The position numbers and the translations under genes were made by a program. A stretch of 44,179 nt of DNA from positions 1 through 44,179 of the forward strand of contig JAJVHZ010000013.1 of NCBI GenBank assembly GCA_022072255.1, in the 5' to 3' direction. Source of the stretch: Gammaproteobacteria bacterium. GTDB lineage: Bacteria; Pseudomonadota; Gammaproteobacteria; JAJPIJ01. The notes beneath the pieces were generated by a model, which was not told the origin of the DNA, ran no database searches, and worked only from the letters and a program-made list of their open reading frames with translations. Positions 7,660 to 16,365 of this stretch are shown piece by piece (within the stretch, counting starts at the first letter, position 1; each line of letters begins with the position of its first letter).

Positions 7660-8232
7660 GTGAGCCTGGTCTACGACTACTACGAGCACTTCCTGACGTT
7701 CCTGTACCGCGGCGGGCCGGTGATCATCGTCATCTGCTGCACCTCGGTGCTGATGTGGACGCTCATCGTCGAACGCTACTGGTTCCTCTTCCGGGTGCTT
7801 CCGGGCAGGGAGGAGCAGGCGCGCCAGGAGTGGTCGGGCCGCAGCGAGCGCTCCTCGTGGTACGCCCGGCGCATCCGCGAGCAGCTGGTGAGTGAGATAA
7901 ACGAGGCCATGCGCCAGAACCTGCCGCTCATCAAGGCGCTGGTGACCGTGCTGCCGTTCCTGGGCCTGCTCGGCACGGTCAACGGCATGATCCACTCCTT
8001 CGAGGTGCTGCGCGTGTTCGGAACCGACAACGCGCGCGGGCTCACCGCCGGCATCGCCGAGGCGCTGTTCACGACGCTCACCGGCCTGCTGACGGCGCTC
8101 TCGGGCCTGTATTTCAGCGTGAACCTGCACCGGCGCGCGGACCAGGAACGCGAACGCCTGTTCGATGCGCTCCAGCTCGACAACGCCCCCGTCGGCGCGG
8201 CGACGCCCGACCTGCCCCACGGAGGACGCTGA
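7660..8232 (+). CDS. exbB: ExbB proton-channel subunit (ExbB2-like)
   Basis: A short, 190-residue ExbB with three membrane segments: an N-terminal helix (GGPVIIVICCTSVLMWTLIV) and two C-terminal helices containing LPFLGLLGTVNGMIHSFEV and GIAEALFTTLTGLLTALSG. It forms the proton channel that powers TonB together with ExbD. The start is GTG at 7660. It lies between the TtpC-like gene and exbD, 2 bases from the latter, so it is clearly in the same operon. Confidence 0.93.
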   Translation: MSLVYDYYEHFLTFLYRGGPVIIVICCTSVLMWTLIVERYWFLFRVLPGREEQARQEWSGRSERSSWYARRIREQLVSEINEAMRQNLPLIKALVTVLPFLGLLGTVNGMIHSFEVLRVFGTDNARGLTAGIAEALFTTLTGLLTALSGLYFSVNLHRRADQERERLFDALQLDNAPVGAATPDLPHGGR

Positions 8233-8234
8233 CC

Positions 8235-8654
8235 ATGCGTCGCAGACATTCATCCGGCAGCGAATCGATGGCCCGCATCAACGTCGTGCCGCTGGTCGAC
8301 GTCATGGTGTTCCTGCTGATCTTCTTCGTATCCACCGCGTCTTTCCTCAAGGAGGCCGGCATCGAGGTCAACCGCCCCACGGCGCAGACCGTGGCCAAGC
8401 AGGAGAAGGGCAACATCATCATCGCCATCAGCAAGGACGGGGAGGTCTGGCTGGAGAAGCGCCAGCTCGACATGCGCATGGTGCGACCGACGGTGGAGCG
8501 TCTGCACGCGGCGAATCCGGAGGGCGCCGTCATCATCGTGGCCGACCGCGAGGCGATGACCGGCGTCACCGTGCAGGTCATGGACCAGGTGCGGCTGGCC
8601 GGCATCGCCAACGTCTCGATCGCCGCCAGTCGTGAGGCCGGGGGTGCCCGGTAG
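8235..8654 (+). CDS. exbD: ExbD/TolR-family energy-coupling protein
   Basis: 139 residues with one N-terminal transmembrane helix carrying the proton-conducting Asp in VPLVDVMVFLLIFF, preceded by the usual INVVP. A periplasmic TolR-like domain follows (GNIIIAISKDGEVWL, VIIVADREA). It works with ExbB to convert the proton gradient into movement of TonB. It starts at ATG 8235 and ends directly at the tonB start (TAG then ATG), so the two genes are adjacent without overlap. Confidence 0.94.
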   Translation: MRRRHSSGSESMARINVVPLVDVMVFLLIFFVSTASFLKEAGIEVNRPTAQTVAKQEKGNIIIAISKDGEVWLEKRQLDMRMVRPTVERLHAANPEGAVIIVADREAMTGVTVQVMDQVRLAGIANVSIAASREAGGAR

Positions 8655-9428
8655 ATGGGCCAGGCGCTGCGTCTGCTGCGTTACCCGGCGAGCCTGGCCC
8701 TGGCCGTAGGTGTCAACGTCCTGCTGCTCATGTTCGTGATACGGCTGGTCACCGGCGAGCGCGAGCGCCTGCCGGCGGCGCCGGAGGACGTCACGGTTGT
8801 CGACTTCGTCCGGCTCATCAGGAACATCGAGCCGCTGCAGCGCCAGCGTCGGCAGGAGTTGCCCGAACTGGTGAAGATCACGGAACCGCCGCCGCCGGAG
8901 CCGCAGCCCAGGGAGATCGAGCCGCCCCCGGAGCCGCAGATGCGCATGATCACCCCGGAACTGGCCCCGCCCCTGAATCTCACCGAGGCACCCGAACTGC
9001 CGGCGGTCACACCGCCGAAGGAGGCGCCACCGAAGGCGGCGGACGCGCCGCTGGTGGTGCAGCAGACGCCGGCACCGCCGGCGAAGCCCGCGCCCGCGCC
9101 GGCGGCCGCGGGCAAGCCCGGACCCGCGAGCGACACCGGCGAACCGGTCTTCGATCGTGACCTGGTGGCGATCTCCAAACCCGATCCGAGATACCCGCCG
9201 CGCGCGCTGCGCGCCGGCATACAAGGTGTCGTGACCATCGAGTTCATCGTCACTCCCGAGGGCACGGTGCGCGATCCGAAGGTGATCAGGGCGGAACCGC
9301 CCGGGGTCTTCGATGACGCCGCGCGCGAGGGTGTGCTGCGCTGGAAGTTCAAGCCGAAGGTCGTCGACGGCAGGGCGATCACGAGGCGCGCGCGCCTCGA
9401 CATCAACTTCAAGCTGAAGCAGCGCTAG
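8655..9428 (+). CDS. tonB: Energy transducer TonB (TonB2-type)
   Basis: 257 residues: a short cytoplasmic start, one membrane anchor (about 13-31, LALAVGVNVLLLMFVIRLV), a long Pro/Glu/Ala-rich periplasmic spacer (about 70-165) and a C-terminal TonB domain (YPPRALRAGIQGVVTIEFIV, GVLRWKFKPKV). TonB contacts outer-membrane receptors and drives uptake of ligands such as siderophores, heme or cobalamin. No TonB-dependent receptor gene lies nearby, so the ligand is unknown. HugZ, encoded downstream, hints at heme, but that gene has its own promoter. Confidence 0.94.
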   Translation: MGQALRLLRYPASLALAVGVNVLLLMFVIRLVTGERERLPAAPEDVTVVDFVRLIRNIEPLQRQRRQELPELVKITEPPPPEPQPREIEPPPEPQMRMITPELAPPLNLTEAPELPAVTPPKEAPPKAADAPLVVQQTPAPPAKPAPAPAAAGKPGPASDTGEPVFDRDLVAISKPDPRYPPRALRAGIQGVVTIEFIVTPEGTVRDPKVIRAEPPGVFDDAAREGVLRWKFKPKVVDGRAITRRARLDINFKLKQR

Positions 9429-9429
9429 C

Positions 9430-10653
9430 ATGCCGGCCCTTCGCCTCGTCCTGCTTTGCCTGGCGCTCGCCTCGGCGGCATGGACGGCGCATGCCGCCGA
9501 GGCGATCTCGAAGCCCACCTACGAGGCACTCGCGGCCGCGCGCAAGGCGATCGACGCCGGCAGACCTGCCGATGCGGTCGGCCGACTGAAGGCGTTGCTC
9601 GCCAGGATCGGGGACAACGCCTACGAGCAGGCCCTGGCCACGCAGATGCTGGGCTACGCGCAGGCCGCCGCCAAGGACCTCGATGCCGCGGCCGCGTCCT
9701 TCCGCCAGGCGCTCGACAGCGGCAGACTGCCCGCCGCCGATGCGCGCAACCTGCGCTACAACCTGGCGCAGATACTCATCAACCGCGGCCAGGACAAGGA
9801 GGGTCTCGTCTATCTCGAGGCGTGGATGCAGGGCGGCAAGGCCACGCGCGACGCGCATGCACTGGCGGCGGTGGCCTACCAGCGCACCGGCAACTGCAAG
9901 GCGGCGGTGCCGCACCTGAAGGTGCTGGCCGAGGGCAAGGCCGCGGACACCGCGAAATGGGAGCAGGCGCTGCTCGCCTGCCAGGCGCAGTCCGGCCAGT
10001 ACGCGCAGGTGGCCAGCGAGCTTGAGGAGCGCGTGCGTGCCAACCCCGGGGACAGGGAGGCGTGGCTGCAACTGGCGGCCGCCTATCAGCGCGCCAGGCA
10101 GGTCAATCGCGCGATCGCCGCCATGGAGGTGATGCAGGCGCGCGGCATGCTGGATGCGGATCAGATCGTGAATCTCGCCAGGCTCTACGCCACCGCGAAG
10201 GTGCCGCTCAAGGCCGCGGAGCTGCTCGAGCGGACGATGGCCGAGGGCAGCCTGCCGCGGGATCGCGCCAACCAGCAGCTGCTGGTCGACAGCCTGCTGC
10301 TCGCCCAGGAGCGCGAACGGGCCGCCACCGTCCTGGAGAGGATGCTGAGCAACGGCGAGGATGGCGAATTGCAGTATCAGCTCGGTCGGACCTATTTCGA
10401 GCTGCAGCGCTGGGCGGATGCCACCGCCGTCCTGCAGAAGGCCGTGCAGTCGCGCTCGCTCAGGGACGCGACCGGCGCCTATCTGCTGCTCGGCATCGCG
10501 GCCATGCAGTCGCGGCAGACCGCCATCGCGGAGCAGTCCCTGCGCATCGCCGCCGGCGATGACGGCACGCGCGCGCAGGCCGAATGGTGGCTCGCGCGCC
10601 TGCGCCGCCTGCAACAGCCGTCCGCGGCGGAGCCGCCGCCGCCCCCGACCTGA
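9430..10653 (+). CDS. Exported TPR protein, last gene of the TonB2 operon
   Basis: 407 residues with a signal peptide (MPALRLVLLCLALASAAWTAHAA). The rest is a series of helical repeats of TPR character, for example DADQIVNLARLYATAKVPLKAAELLERTM and GELQYQLGRTYFELQRWADATAVLQKAV. A Pro-rich tail closes it. TPR proteins commonly end TonB2/TtpC operons; they are presumed to scaffold the complex in the periplasm. It starts one base after the tonB stop codon. There is no enzymatic motif. Confidence 0.85.
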   Translation: MPALRLVLLCLALASAAWTAHAAEAISKPTYEALAAARKAIDAGRPADAVGRLKALLARIGDNAYEQALATQMLGYAQAAAKDLDAAAASFRQALDSGRLPAADARNLRYNLAQILINRGQDKEGLVYLEAWMQGGKATRDAHALAAVAYQRTGNCKAAVPHLKVLAEGKAADTAKWEQALLACQAQSGQYAQVASELEERVRANPGDREAWLQLAAAYQRARQVNRAIAAMEVMQARGMLDADQIVNLARLYATAKVPLKAAELLERTMAEGSLPRDRANQQLLVDSLLLAQERERAATVLERMLSNGEDGELQYQLGRTYFELQRWADATAVLQKAVQSRSLRDATGAYLLLGIAAMQSRQTAIAEQSLRIAAGDDGTRAQAEWWLARLRRLQQPSAAEPPPPPT

Positions 10654-10679
10654 GATCTCGCGCGCCGGGGCCGCGGTTC

Positions 10680-10708
10680 TTGTCCGCTTCCGGCGGCGCT
10701 CCTAGAAT
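10680..10708 (+). promoter_or_regulatory. Sigma-70-like promoter for the HugZ gene
   Basis: TTGTCC (10680-10685), a 17-base spacer and TAGAAT (10703-10708) end 28 bases before the GTG start at 10737. This separates HugZ transcription from the TonB2 operon. Confidence 0.6.
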
Positions 10709-10736
10709 CGCCTGGGTGTGAAAGTGGAGTGAATCC

Positions 10737-11462
10737 GTGAACGATCGCGTTGCAGTGCCGGCCGAGGCGCGCGCGTTGCTCAACAGCGAGAGCGACGGCG
10801 TGCTGTCCACGCTGTCCGTGGACGTGGCGGGATATCCGTTCGGGTCGGTGGTGCCCTACTGCCTGGATCGCCAGGGGCGGCCGATCATCCTCATCAGTCG
10901 CATCGCCCAGCACCACAAGAACCTGCTGGCCGATCCGCGCGCGTCGCTGATCGTCCTCGACCGCGGAGGCGACGACGTGCAGGTGAACGGCCGGCTCACC
11001 TGTGTGGCCGATGCGCGCCAGGTGGCGGCCGCGGAGATCGACTCGGCCGCGGATCGCTACTATCGCTTCTTCCCGAAATCCACCGAATTCCACAAGATCC
11101 ACGATTTCGAGTTCTTCGTGCTGCAGCCGGTGAAGTTTCGCTACATCGGCGGATTCGGCCGCATCCACTGGATCGACCCCGCGAGGGTGCTGCTCGCGAA
11201 CCCGTTTTCGATCGAGGACGAACGCGGCATGGCTGCGCACATGAATGCCGATCATGCCGGGACCATGCGCGAGTACTGCCGCTACGCGGCCGTGACCGTT
11301 GCGGAGGACGAGCAGCCGGCGTTCGCGGGCGCCGACGCCGAGGGTTTCCATCTGCGCATCGGCGCACGCATCGTGCGTTTCGCCTTCGAGCGGCCGGTGG
11401 CGACCGGCGAGGAGGTCCGGCGGGAACTCCTCGCCCTGGCCCGCCGCGCACGCGCGCCCTGA
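10737..11462 (+). CDS. HugZ-family heme-utilisation / pyridoxamine-phosphate-oxidase-fold protein
   Basis: 241 residues. The N-terminal half has a split-barrel flavin-binding-like fold (DGVLSTLSVDVAGYPFGSVV, ILISRIAQHHKNLLADPRAS). The C-terminal half is a DUF2470 domain (ANPFSIEDERGMAAHMNADH). HugZ proteins bind and in some cases degrade heme, releasing iron. The catalytic C-terminal residues cannot be judged from motif memory. The start is GTG at 10737, placed just after a good promoter; the next gene is convergent. The location after a TonB system suggests a part in heme-iron use. Confidence 0.8.
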   Translation: MNDRVAVPAEARALLNSESDGVLSTLSVDVAGYPFGSVVPYCLDRQGRPIILISRIAQHHKNLLADPRASLIVLDRGGDDVQVNGRLTCVADARQVAAAEIDSAADRYYRFFPKSTEFHKIHDFEFFVLQPVKFRYIGGFGRIHWIDPARVLLANPFSIEDERGMAAHMNADHAGTMREYCRYAAVTVAEDEQPAFAGADAEGFHLRIGARIVRFAFERPVATGEEVRRELLALARRARAP

Positions 11463-11521
11463 GGCCTGCACGATGGCGATTGCGGGGGCGGCGCGTGCCG
11501 TCCGGCACGAGCGCACGCCGT

Positions 11522-12280
11522 TCAGAGGCCCGGTGCGGACTGCAACGCCCGCTTCATCTCCGCGCAGGCGAAGGTCTCCACGTAGTGCACGCCGCGCACG
11601 GCGAGCGCGCGCGCAAGCTCCGGATCGTCGACCTCGTAGACCACCAGCGTCGCCTCGTGCGGCGCGACCAGCGCGCCGCCTGGCGGCAGGCCCTGAAGGT
11701 CACAGAACACGTACTCGGCGCGCAGCGCCTGTGCGGCCGGATGATCCAGCTCCTGCCATCGGTCGACCACCAGCGCGATCGGCAGATCCGGCTGGCGCGC
11801 GCGCGCGTGCGCGAGGAACTCGCGCGCGAAGGAGATCACCACGCACTGCCGGCGTTGCGTCCGGATCCTCTCCCAGACCGCGCTGTACACCGCGTCGGTG
11901 CCGTAGAGGTCGATGGCGCCGCGCTTGACCTCGATGAATGCGGTCACCTCGGGGTGCCGGGCGAGCACGTCCACGAATCCGGCCAGTGTGGCGATCGGTT
12001 CCGCCGGGCCGCGCTCGCCGGGGCGCTCGCGATCCCGGACGCGCAGCGACTGCAGCTCGCGCGCAGTGAGCTCGTGGACGTGGCGGCGCACGCCGCAGAG
12101 CCGCTCGAGTCGCCGATCGTGAAACAGCACCGGGACCCGGTCGGCGCTCAGTTGCACGTCGATCTCGACGTGATGAACGCCGGATTCGATGGCTGCGCGC
12201 ACGGCGGCCAGGGTGTTCTCGGGATATTTCAGGCTGTGGCCGCGATGAGCGACGATGCCGGGGACGATCGCAGCGGACAT
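11522..12280 (-). CDS. Glycerophosphodiester phosphodiesterase family protein
   Basis: 252 residues, cytoplasmic, no signal peptide. The GDPD signature is clear: AHRGHSLKYPENTLAA (catalytic His and PENT), EIDVQL metal ligands, and LFHDRRLERLC with the second catalytic His. IEVKRGAI supplies another metal-binding Glu. It hydrolyses glycerophosphodiesters from phospholipid turnover into glycerol-3-phosphate and an alcohol. It starts at ATG 12280 and is divergent from the proline iminopeptidase gene, about 110 bases apart. Confidence 0.9.
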   Translation of the reverse strand: MSAAIVPGIVAHRGHSLKYPENTLAAVRAAIESGVHHVEIDVQLSADRVPVLFHDRRLERLCGVRRHVHELTARELQSLRVRDRERPGERGPAEPIATLAGFVDVLARHPEVTAFIEVKRGAIDLYGTDAVYSAVWERIRTQRRQCVVISFAREFLAHARARQPDLPIALVVDRWQELDHPAAQALRAEYVFCDLQGLPPGGALVAPHEATLVVYEVDDPELARALAVRGVHYVETFACAEMKRALQSAPGL

Positions 12281-12350
12281 GCGCGCATGTTAATACGTAA
12301 CGGGACGGCGGGCAGCAGGTCCCGCGCCGTGCCGCGCGGTGGAATGCCGG

Positions 12351-12356
12351 TATAAT
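12351..12356 (+). promoter_or_regulatory. -10 element TATAAT upstream of the iminopeptidase gene
   Basis: A perfect TATAAT flanked by GCCGG and CCGGC arms. No good -35 lies 17 bases upstream. The predicted transcript start is near 12363, which argues against the TTG at 12364 as the translation start and for the ATG at 12391. Confidence 0.45.
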
Positions 12357-12390
12357 CGCCGGCTTGCGAATCGACGAGGTCGAGTCATCG

Positions 12391-13347
12391 ATGCGTGTGC
12401 TGTTTCCTCCGCTGGAGCCGGTGTCGAGCTGGTATCTGGAGACCGGCGGCGTCCACCGCGTCCATGTCGAGGACTGCGGCCGCCGTGACGGCATCCCGAT
12501 CGTATTTCTGCACGGCGGACCGGGCTCCGGCTGCAAGCCCTATCACCGGCAGTTCTTCGACCCGGCGCGCTACCGCATCGTCCTATTCGATCAGCGCGGC
12601 TGCGGCCGCTCCACGCCGGCCGGGGCGACGGAGCAGAACACCACCGCGGAGCTGATTGCCGACATCGAGGCCATCCGTGAGCGCCTGGGGATAGGGCGCT
12701 GGGTGCTGTTCGGCGGATCCTGGGGTGCGACGCTGGCGCTGCTCTACGCGCAACGCCACCCGCAGCGGGTGCGCGCGATGATCCTGCGCGGCACCTTCCT
12801 CGCGCGGCGGCAGGACATCGACTGGTTCTTTCGCGACGGCGTCAGCCGCATCTTCCCGGACGCCTGGGAGGCGTTCACCGCCGCCTTCCCGTCGGTCGTC
12901 GACGGCGACTACGTCGCGGCCGCTTACGAGGAGATGCGCGCCGGGGACCCGGCGCGGCGAACGGCATGCGCACGCGCATGGTCGGGCTGGACCGGCAAGG
13001 TGGTCACCTGTCTGCTCTCCGAGACACCGGCGGCGGAACTGACGCCCGAGCAGTTGGAACGAATGCGCAACGAGGTGGCCGTCGAGACGCATTATGCGCG
13101 GCATCGCTACTTCATCGAGGAGAACCAGGTCCTGCGCGACGTGCCGCGGCTGCCGCAGGTGCCGACCGTGATCGTCCACGGCAGGCGCGATCTCACCTGC
13201 ACGCTCGAGGCGTCGTGGATGCTGCACCGGGCGCTGCCGCACTCCAGGCTCGTCATCCTGCGCGAGGCCGGCCACCTCGCCAGCGAGCCGGCCATGATCG
13301 ATGCGCTGGTGTCGGCCACCGAGCAATTGCACGAGAGCCTGCCATGA
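12391..13347 (+). CDS. pip: Proline iminopeptidase
   Basis: An alpha/beta-hydrolase of 318 residues that removes N-terminal proline from peptides. HGGPGSGCKPYH forms the oxyanion region, FDQRGCGRSTP follows, the nucleophile is in GGSWGATL, and the acid and base lie in HGRRDLTC and EAGHLAS. The start was set at ATG 12391, where MRVLFPPLEPVSSWYLETG matches the family N-terminus, rather than the upstream TTG. The stop overlaps the folP start by 4 bases (ATGA). Confidence 0.92.
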   Translation: MRVLFPPLEPVSSWYLETGGVHRVHVEDCGRRDGIPIVFLHGGPGSGCKPYHRQFFDPARYRIVLFDQRGCGRSTPAGATEQNTTAELIADIEAIRERLGIGRWVLFGGSWGATLALLYAQRHPQRVRAMILRGTFLARRQDIDWFFRDGVSRIFPDAWEAFTAAFPSVVDGDYVAAAYEEMRAGDPARRTACARAWSGWTGKVVTCLLSETPAAELTPEQLERMRNEVAVETHYARHRYFIEENQVLRDVPRLPQVPTVIVHGRRDLTCTLEASWMLHRALPHSRLVILREAGHLASEPAMIDALVSATEQLHESLP

Positions 13348-14174
13348 CCCTGGTACCGAGACTGCGCGGTCCCGCGCCGCTCATCATGGGGGTCCTCAAC
13401 GTCACGCCCGACAGCTTCTCCGACGGCGGACTGTTCGTCCGCCCGGAGGACGCGGTGGCGCATGCGCTGCGGATGGTGGAGGAGGGCGCGGACATCCTGG
13501 ACATCGGCGGCGAGTCGACACGCCCCGGGTCCAGGCGCGTCGACGCGGAGGAGCAGATCCGGCGCACCTGCGGCGTCATACGCGCGCTGCGCGCCCACGT
13601 TCCGGCTCAGATCGCCATCAGCATCGACACGACGCTGCCTGCGGTTGCGGGTGAGGCGCTGAATGCCGGCGCCGATCTCATCAACGACATACACGGCGGC
13701 GGCGAGCCCGGAATGCTCGAGCTGGCGGCGCGGCAGCGGGCACCGATCGTCATCATGCACATGCAGGGCACGCCGGAGACCATGCAGGTCAATCCCGCCT
13801 ACAAGGACGTGGTTGCCGAGGTGCACGAGTTCCTGATGCGGCGCGCCGCGCAGGCGGAAAGGCTCGGTCTGCCGCGCGATCACGTCGTCATCGACCCCGG
13901 TATCGGTTTCGGCAAGACGCGCGAGCACAATCTTGCTCTCATCCGGGCCCTGCCGCGCTTCGCGGCGAGCGGTTACGCGGTGCTGCTGGGGACCAGCCGC
14001 AAGCGCTTCATGGGCTCGATCTGCAACGAGACGGACCCGCGCGAGCTGATCGGCGCCACCTGCGCGACCACCGCGCTGGGCGTGGCCGCCGGCGCGCGTA
14101 TCTTCCGTGTGCACGACGTCAGGCCCAATCGCCAGGCTGCGGACGTCGCCTTCGCCCTGCGGGGCGGTGGTTGA
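13344..14174 (+). CDS. folP: Dihydropteroate synthase
   Basis: 276 residues. It joins 4-aminobenzoate to the pterin diphosphate in folate synthesis. Key motifs are MGVLNVTPDSFSDGG, DIGGESTRPG, SIDTT, DPGIGFGKTREHN and LLGTSRKRFMG, covering both substrate sites. It is translationally coupled to pip (ATGA). A separate DHPS-related protein at 22354-23775 belongs to a different pterin pathway. Confidence 0.96.
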   Translation: MTLVPRLRGPAPLIMGVLNVTPDSFSDGGLFVRPEDAVAHALRMVEEGADILDIGGESTRPGSRRVDAEEQIRRTCGVIRALRAHVPAQIAISIDTTLPAVAGEALNAGADLINDIHGGGEPGMLELAARQRAPIVIMHMQGTPETMQVNPAYKDVVAEVHEFLMRRAAQAERLGLPRDHVVIDPGIGFGKTREHNLALIRALPRFAASGYAVLLGTSRKRFMGSICNETDPRELIGATCATTALGVAAGARIFRVHDVRPNRQAADVAFALRGGG

Positions 14175-14272
14175 CGGCCGGCCGCGGGCAATGTCAGGCT
14201 CTCGTTCAGGGCCGTTTCACCGGCCTGGCATGATCATGAACAATAATCGCGAATGAGAGTCCCGACGTTGCC

Positions 14273-14725
14273 ATGATGAAGATCCGCGTTTCCCGACTGC
14301 TCCTGGCCGCGGCAGCGTTTGCCGTTGCCCCGAACGCGCCGGCCGACGTCTCGCCGGCCGGGCGCTGGAAGGTGGTGAGCGACCAGACCAACAGGCCCGT
14401 GGCGATCATGCACGTCTTCGAACAGGACGGTGAGTACCGCGGCTACATCGAGCAACTCCTGGAGCGGCCCGGGGACGCCGCGGTGTCGATCTGCGAGAGA
14501 TGCCCGGGCGAACTCAAGGGGCAGCCGATCGAGGGGCTGGTGATCCTGCACGGACTGACGGGCAGCGGCGGGGAGTTCAGCGGCGGCCACATACTCGATC
14601 CGGACTCCGGTCACTATTACCGGGTGAAGATGACGGTCGGGCCCGAGGGCCAGACGCTGAAGGTGCGCGGCTATCTCGGCATCTCGCTGCTGGGGCGCAC
14701 GCAGACCTGGTACCGCGCGGACTGA
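14273..14725 (+). CDS. DUF2147 exported protein
   Basis: 150 residues with a signal peptide ending near NAPADVSPAG. The rest is a small domain with the DUF2147 pattern: GRWKVVSD at the start, IYGY-like GEYRGYIEQ, a Cys pair in CERCPGELKG, LVILHGL and a C-terminal LGISLLGRTQTWYR. The family is periplasmic and of unknown function. The gene stands alone after folP, with about 100 bases between. Confidence 0.8.
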   Translation: MMKIRVSRLLLAAAAFAVAPNAPADVSPAGRWKVVSDQTNRPVAIMHVFEQDGEYRGYIEQLLERPGDAAVSICERCPGELKGQPIEGLVILHGLTGSGGEFSGGHILDPDSGHYYRVKMTVGPEGQTLKVRGYLGISLLGRTQTWYRAD

Positions 14726-14896
14726 AGGCGGTCCGGCGCGGGCCTGCAAGATCGGCGGGCACCTGTCGCGGCCGCACGCACCGCGGGGAGATCCCCGCAT
14801 CACCGTGTCGGTAGCGCACGACAATCTCTGTATCCGAGCCTGGACGCGCACGATTCCAGGGTGCGACGGACGATGAGTTCATAGATATAACTCGCT

Positions 14897-14915
14897 GAAA
14901 AGTGAATTCATTTTC
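14897..14915. promoter_or_regulatory. Palindromic site GAAAA-g-TGAATTCA-TTTTC
   Basis: A near-perfect inverted repeat of 19 bases with one unpaired base, lying in an AT-rich pocket of the intergenic region. It may be a regulator site for a transcript that starts to its right. No protein can be assigned. Confidence 0.3.
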
Positions 14916-15052
14916 GTTGTACTTCAGGAAGTTTCTGAAGCCTGCCCGGCGCCCCTGACGTGGCAGGCGGATTGCTAAACACACACTTGCGTATACGCCA
15001 GCAGCGGGGGCATGCAAGGAACCCGGGTCACGCGGTCAGGGGTTGAGCAGTC

Positions 15053-15170
15053 CAGCCGCTGGCTGAAGCAGACGGGGCGGAACCGGACAGGGAGACCCGG
15101 TTCGGCCCGGCCGTCTCCGCCGCCACTCCGGAAGGTGGCAAACGCCCGCGGTCCGCGGGCGTTTTCTTGT
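15053..15170 (+). ncRNA. Candidate structured small RNA ending in an intrinsic terminator
   Basis: Four successive stem-loops: CAGCC/GGCTG (15053-15065); a long one closed by AGACGG/CCGTCT (15070-15116) with inner stem GAACCGG/CCGGTTC; GCCAC/GTGGC (15122-15139); and a terminator stem (15141-15163) followed by TTTCTT. No coding frame explains them, and the T-tract is on the plus strand. The 5' end and promoter are not identified. The alternative is a 3' untranslated region or bidirectional terminator for pqqE. Confidence 0.4.
15141..15170 (+). terminator. Intrinsic terminator (possibly bidirectional)
   Basis: AACGCCCGCGG, one T, CCGCGGGCGTT, then TTTCTTGT. The 11-base perfect arms make a very stable stem. 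It ends about 24 bases from the pqqE stop and could also stop the leftward pqq transcript, though the T-tract on that strand is short. Confidence 0.8.
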
Positions 15171-15186
15171 CAGTGCCGTGCGCCGC

Positions 15187-16365
15187 CTAGGCCGGCTGCG
15201 GCGTCTCCGGCTGCTTCGCCTCGGCCTCGAGCAGCGCCCTGGAGTTCTTGGGATTGCGGAACAGGATCGGCCTGGCGACCGACTCCCTGCCCGCGGCGAT
15301 CCGTGCGGCACGATCGATCACATCCGTGATCACGTGGTGGTGCGGGGACTTGTCGCAGACCGGGTCGGCATTGGCGGCATCGCCGGTCAGCATGTAGGCC
15401 TGGCAGCGGCAGCCGCCGAAGTCCTTCTCCTTTTCCGGGCACGAACGGCAGGGTTCCTTCATCCACTCGAAGCCGCGGAAGCGGTTGAAGTCCGGCGACT
15501 GGTTCCAGATCCACTCCACGCTGTGCTGGCGGACGTTCGGGAACTCCATGCCGGGCAGTTGGCGCGCCGCATGGCAGGGCAGGGCCGTGCCGTCGGGCGC
15601 GATCGTCAGGAACACCGCGCCCCAGCCGTTCATGCACGCCTTCGGTCTCACTTCGTAGTAGTCGGGCACGACGTAGAAGATCCGCATCTTGCCCTTCAGG
15701 CGCTCCTGGAACTCGTGGGCGACCGGCTCGGCGCGCTGCAGCTGCTCGCGCGTGGGCAGCAGGTGCTCGCGGTTGTGATACGCCCACCCGTAGTACTGGG
15801 TGGTCGCCAGCTCGACGTAGTCGGCCTGGAGCTTTACGGTCAGGTCCAGGACGTCGCGGATCTGATCGATGTTCTGACGGTGCAGGACGAAGCAGAGCAC
15901 CATCTCGTAATCGTATTTCTTGACCAGGCGCGCCATCTCCAGCTTGTGCTGGAAGGCGTCGGTGCCGGCGATGAGATTGTTCATCTCCTCGTTGGAGGCC
16001 TGGAAGCTCACCTGGATGTGATCCAGCCCGGCGTCCTTGAAGGCCTTGATGCGCTTCTCGTCCATGCCCAGCCCCGAGGTGATGAGGTTGGTGTAGAAGC
16101 CGAGCTGGCGGGCCTCGGCGATCAGCTCCTCGAGATCCTGGCGCACCAGCGGCTCCCCGCCCGAGAAGCCGAGCTGGGCGGCGCCCATCTTGCGCGCCTC
16201 GCGCAGCACGCGCTTCCAGTCATCCGTGGACAGCTCGTTCTTGTACTTGGCGAACTCCAGCGGATTCGAGCAGTACGGGCACTGCAGCGGGCAGGCGTAG
16301 GTCAGCTCGGCGAGCAGCCAGAGCGGCTTATTGGGCAGGTTTGGGACGTATCCACTGTTGCTCAT
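15187..16365 (-). CDS. pqqE: PqqE, radical SAM peptide cyclase for PQQ synthesis
   Basis: 392 residues. It makes the first carbon-carbon bond between Glu and Tyr of PqqA. The radical SAM cluster motif is in [14 protein letters not shown] (CxxxCxxC), with GFSGGEP for SAM. The C-terminal SPASM region carries the remaining Cys ligands ([30 protein letters not shown]). The start was set at ATG 16365, which has GGAGG 6-7 bases upstream, instead of the TTG 6 bases earlier. It overlaps pqqD by 38 bases, so translation is likely coupled. Confidence 0.96.
   Translation of the reverse strand: MSNSGYVPNLPNKPLWLLAELTYACPLQCPYCSNPLEFAKYKNELSTDDWKRVLREARKMGAAQLGFSGGEPLVRQDLEELIAEARQLGFYTNLITSGLGMDEKRIKAFKDAGLDHIQVSFQASNEEMNNLIAGTDAFQHKLEMARLVKKYDYEMVLCFVLHRQNIDQIRDVLDLTVKLQADYVELATTQYYGWAYHNREHLLPTREQLQRAEPVAHEFQERLKGKMRIFYVVPDYYEVRPKACMNGWGAVFLTIAPDGTALPCHAARQLPGMEFPNVRQHSVEWIWNQSPDFNRFRGFEWMKEPCRSCPEKEKDFGGCRCQAYMLTGDAANADPVCDKSPHHHVITDVIDRAARIAAGRESVARPILFRNPKNSRALLEAEAKQPETPQPA

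Larger units (their letters stand above)
14726..15186. other. Intergenic region with palindromes and a candidate small RNA
   Basis: The stretch contains no convincing coding frame. It holds a palindrome with a TGAATTCA core (14897-14915), hairpins CTTCAG/CTGAAG (14922-14940) and GCCTGCC/GGCAGGC (14940-14968), then four further hairpins ending in an intrinsic terminator (15053-15170). Confidence 0.7.
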
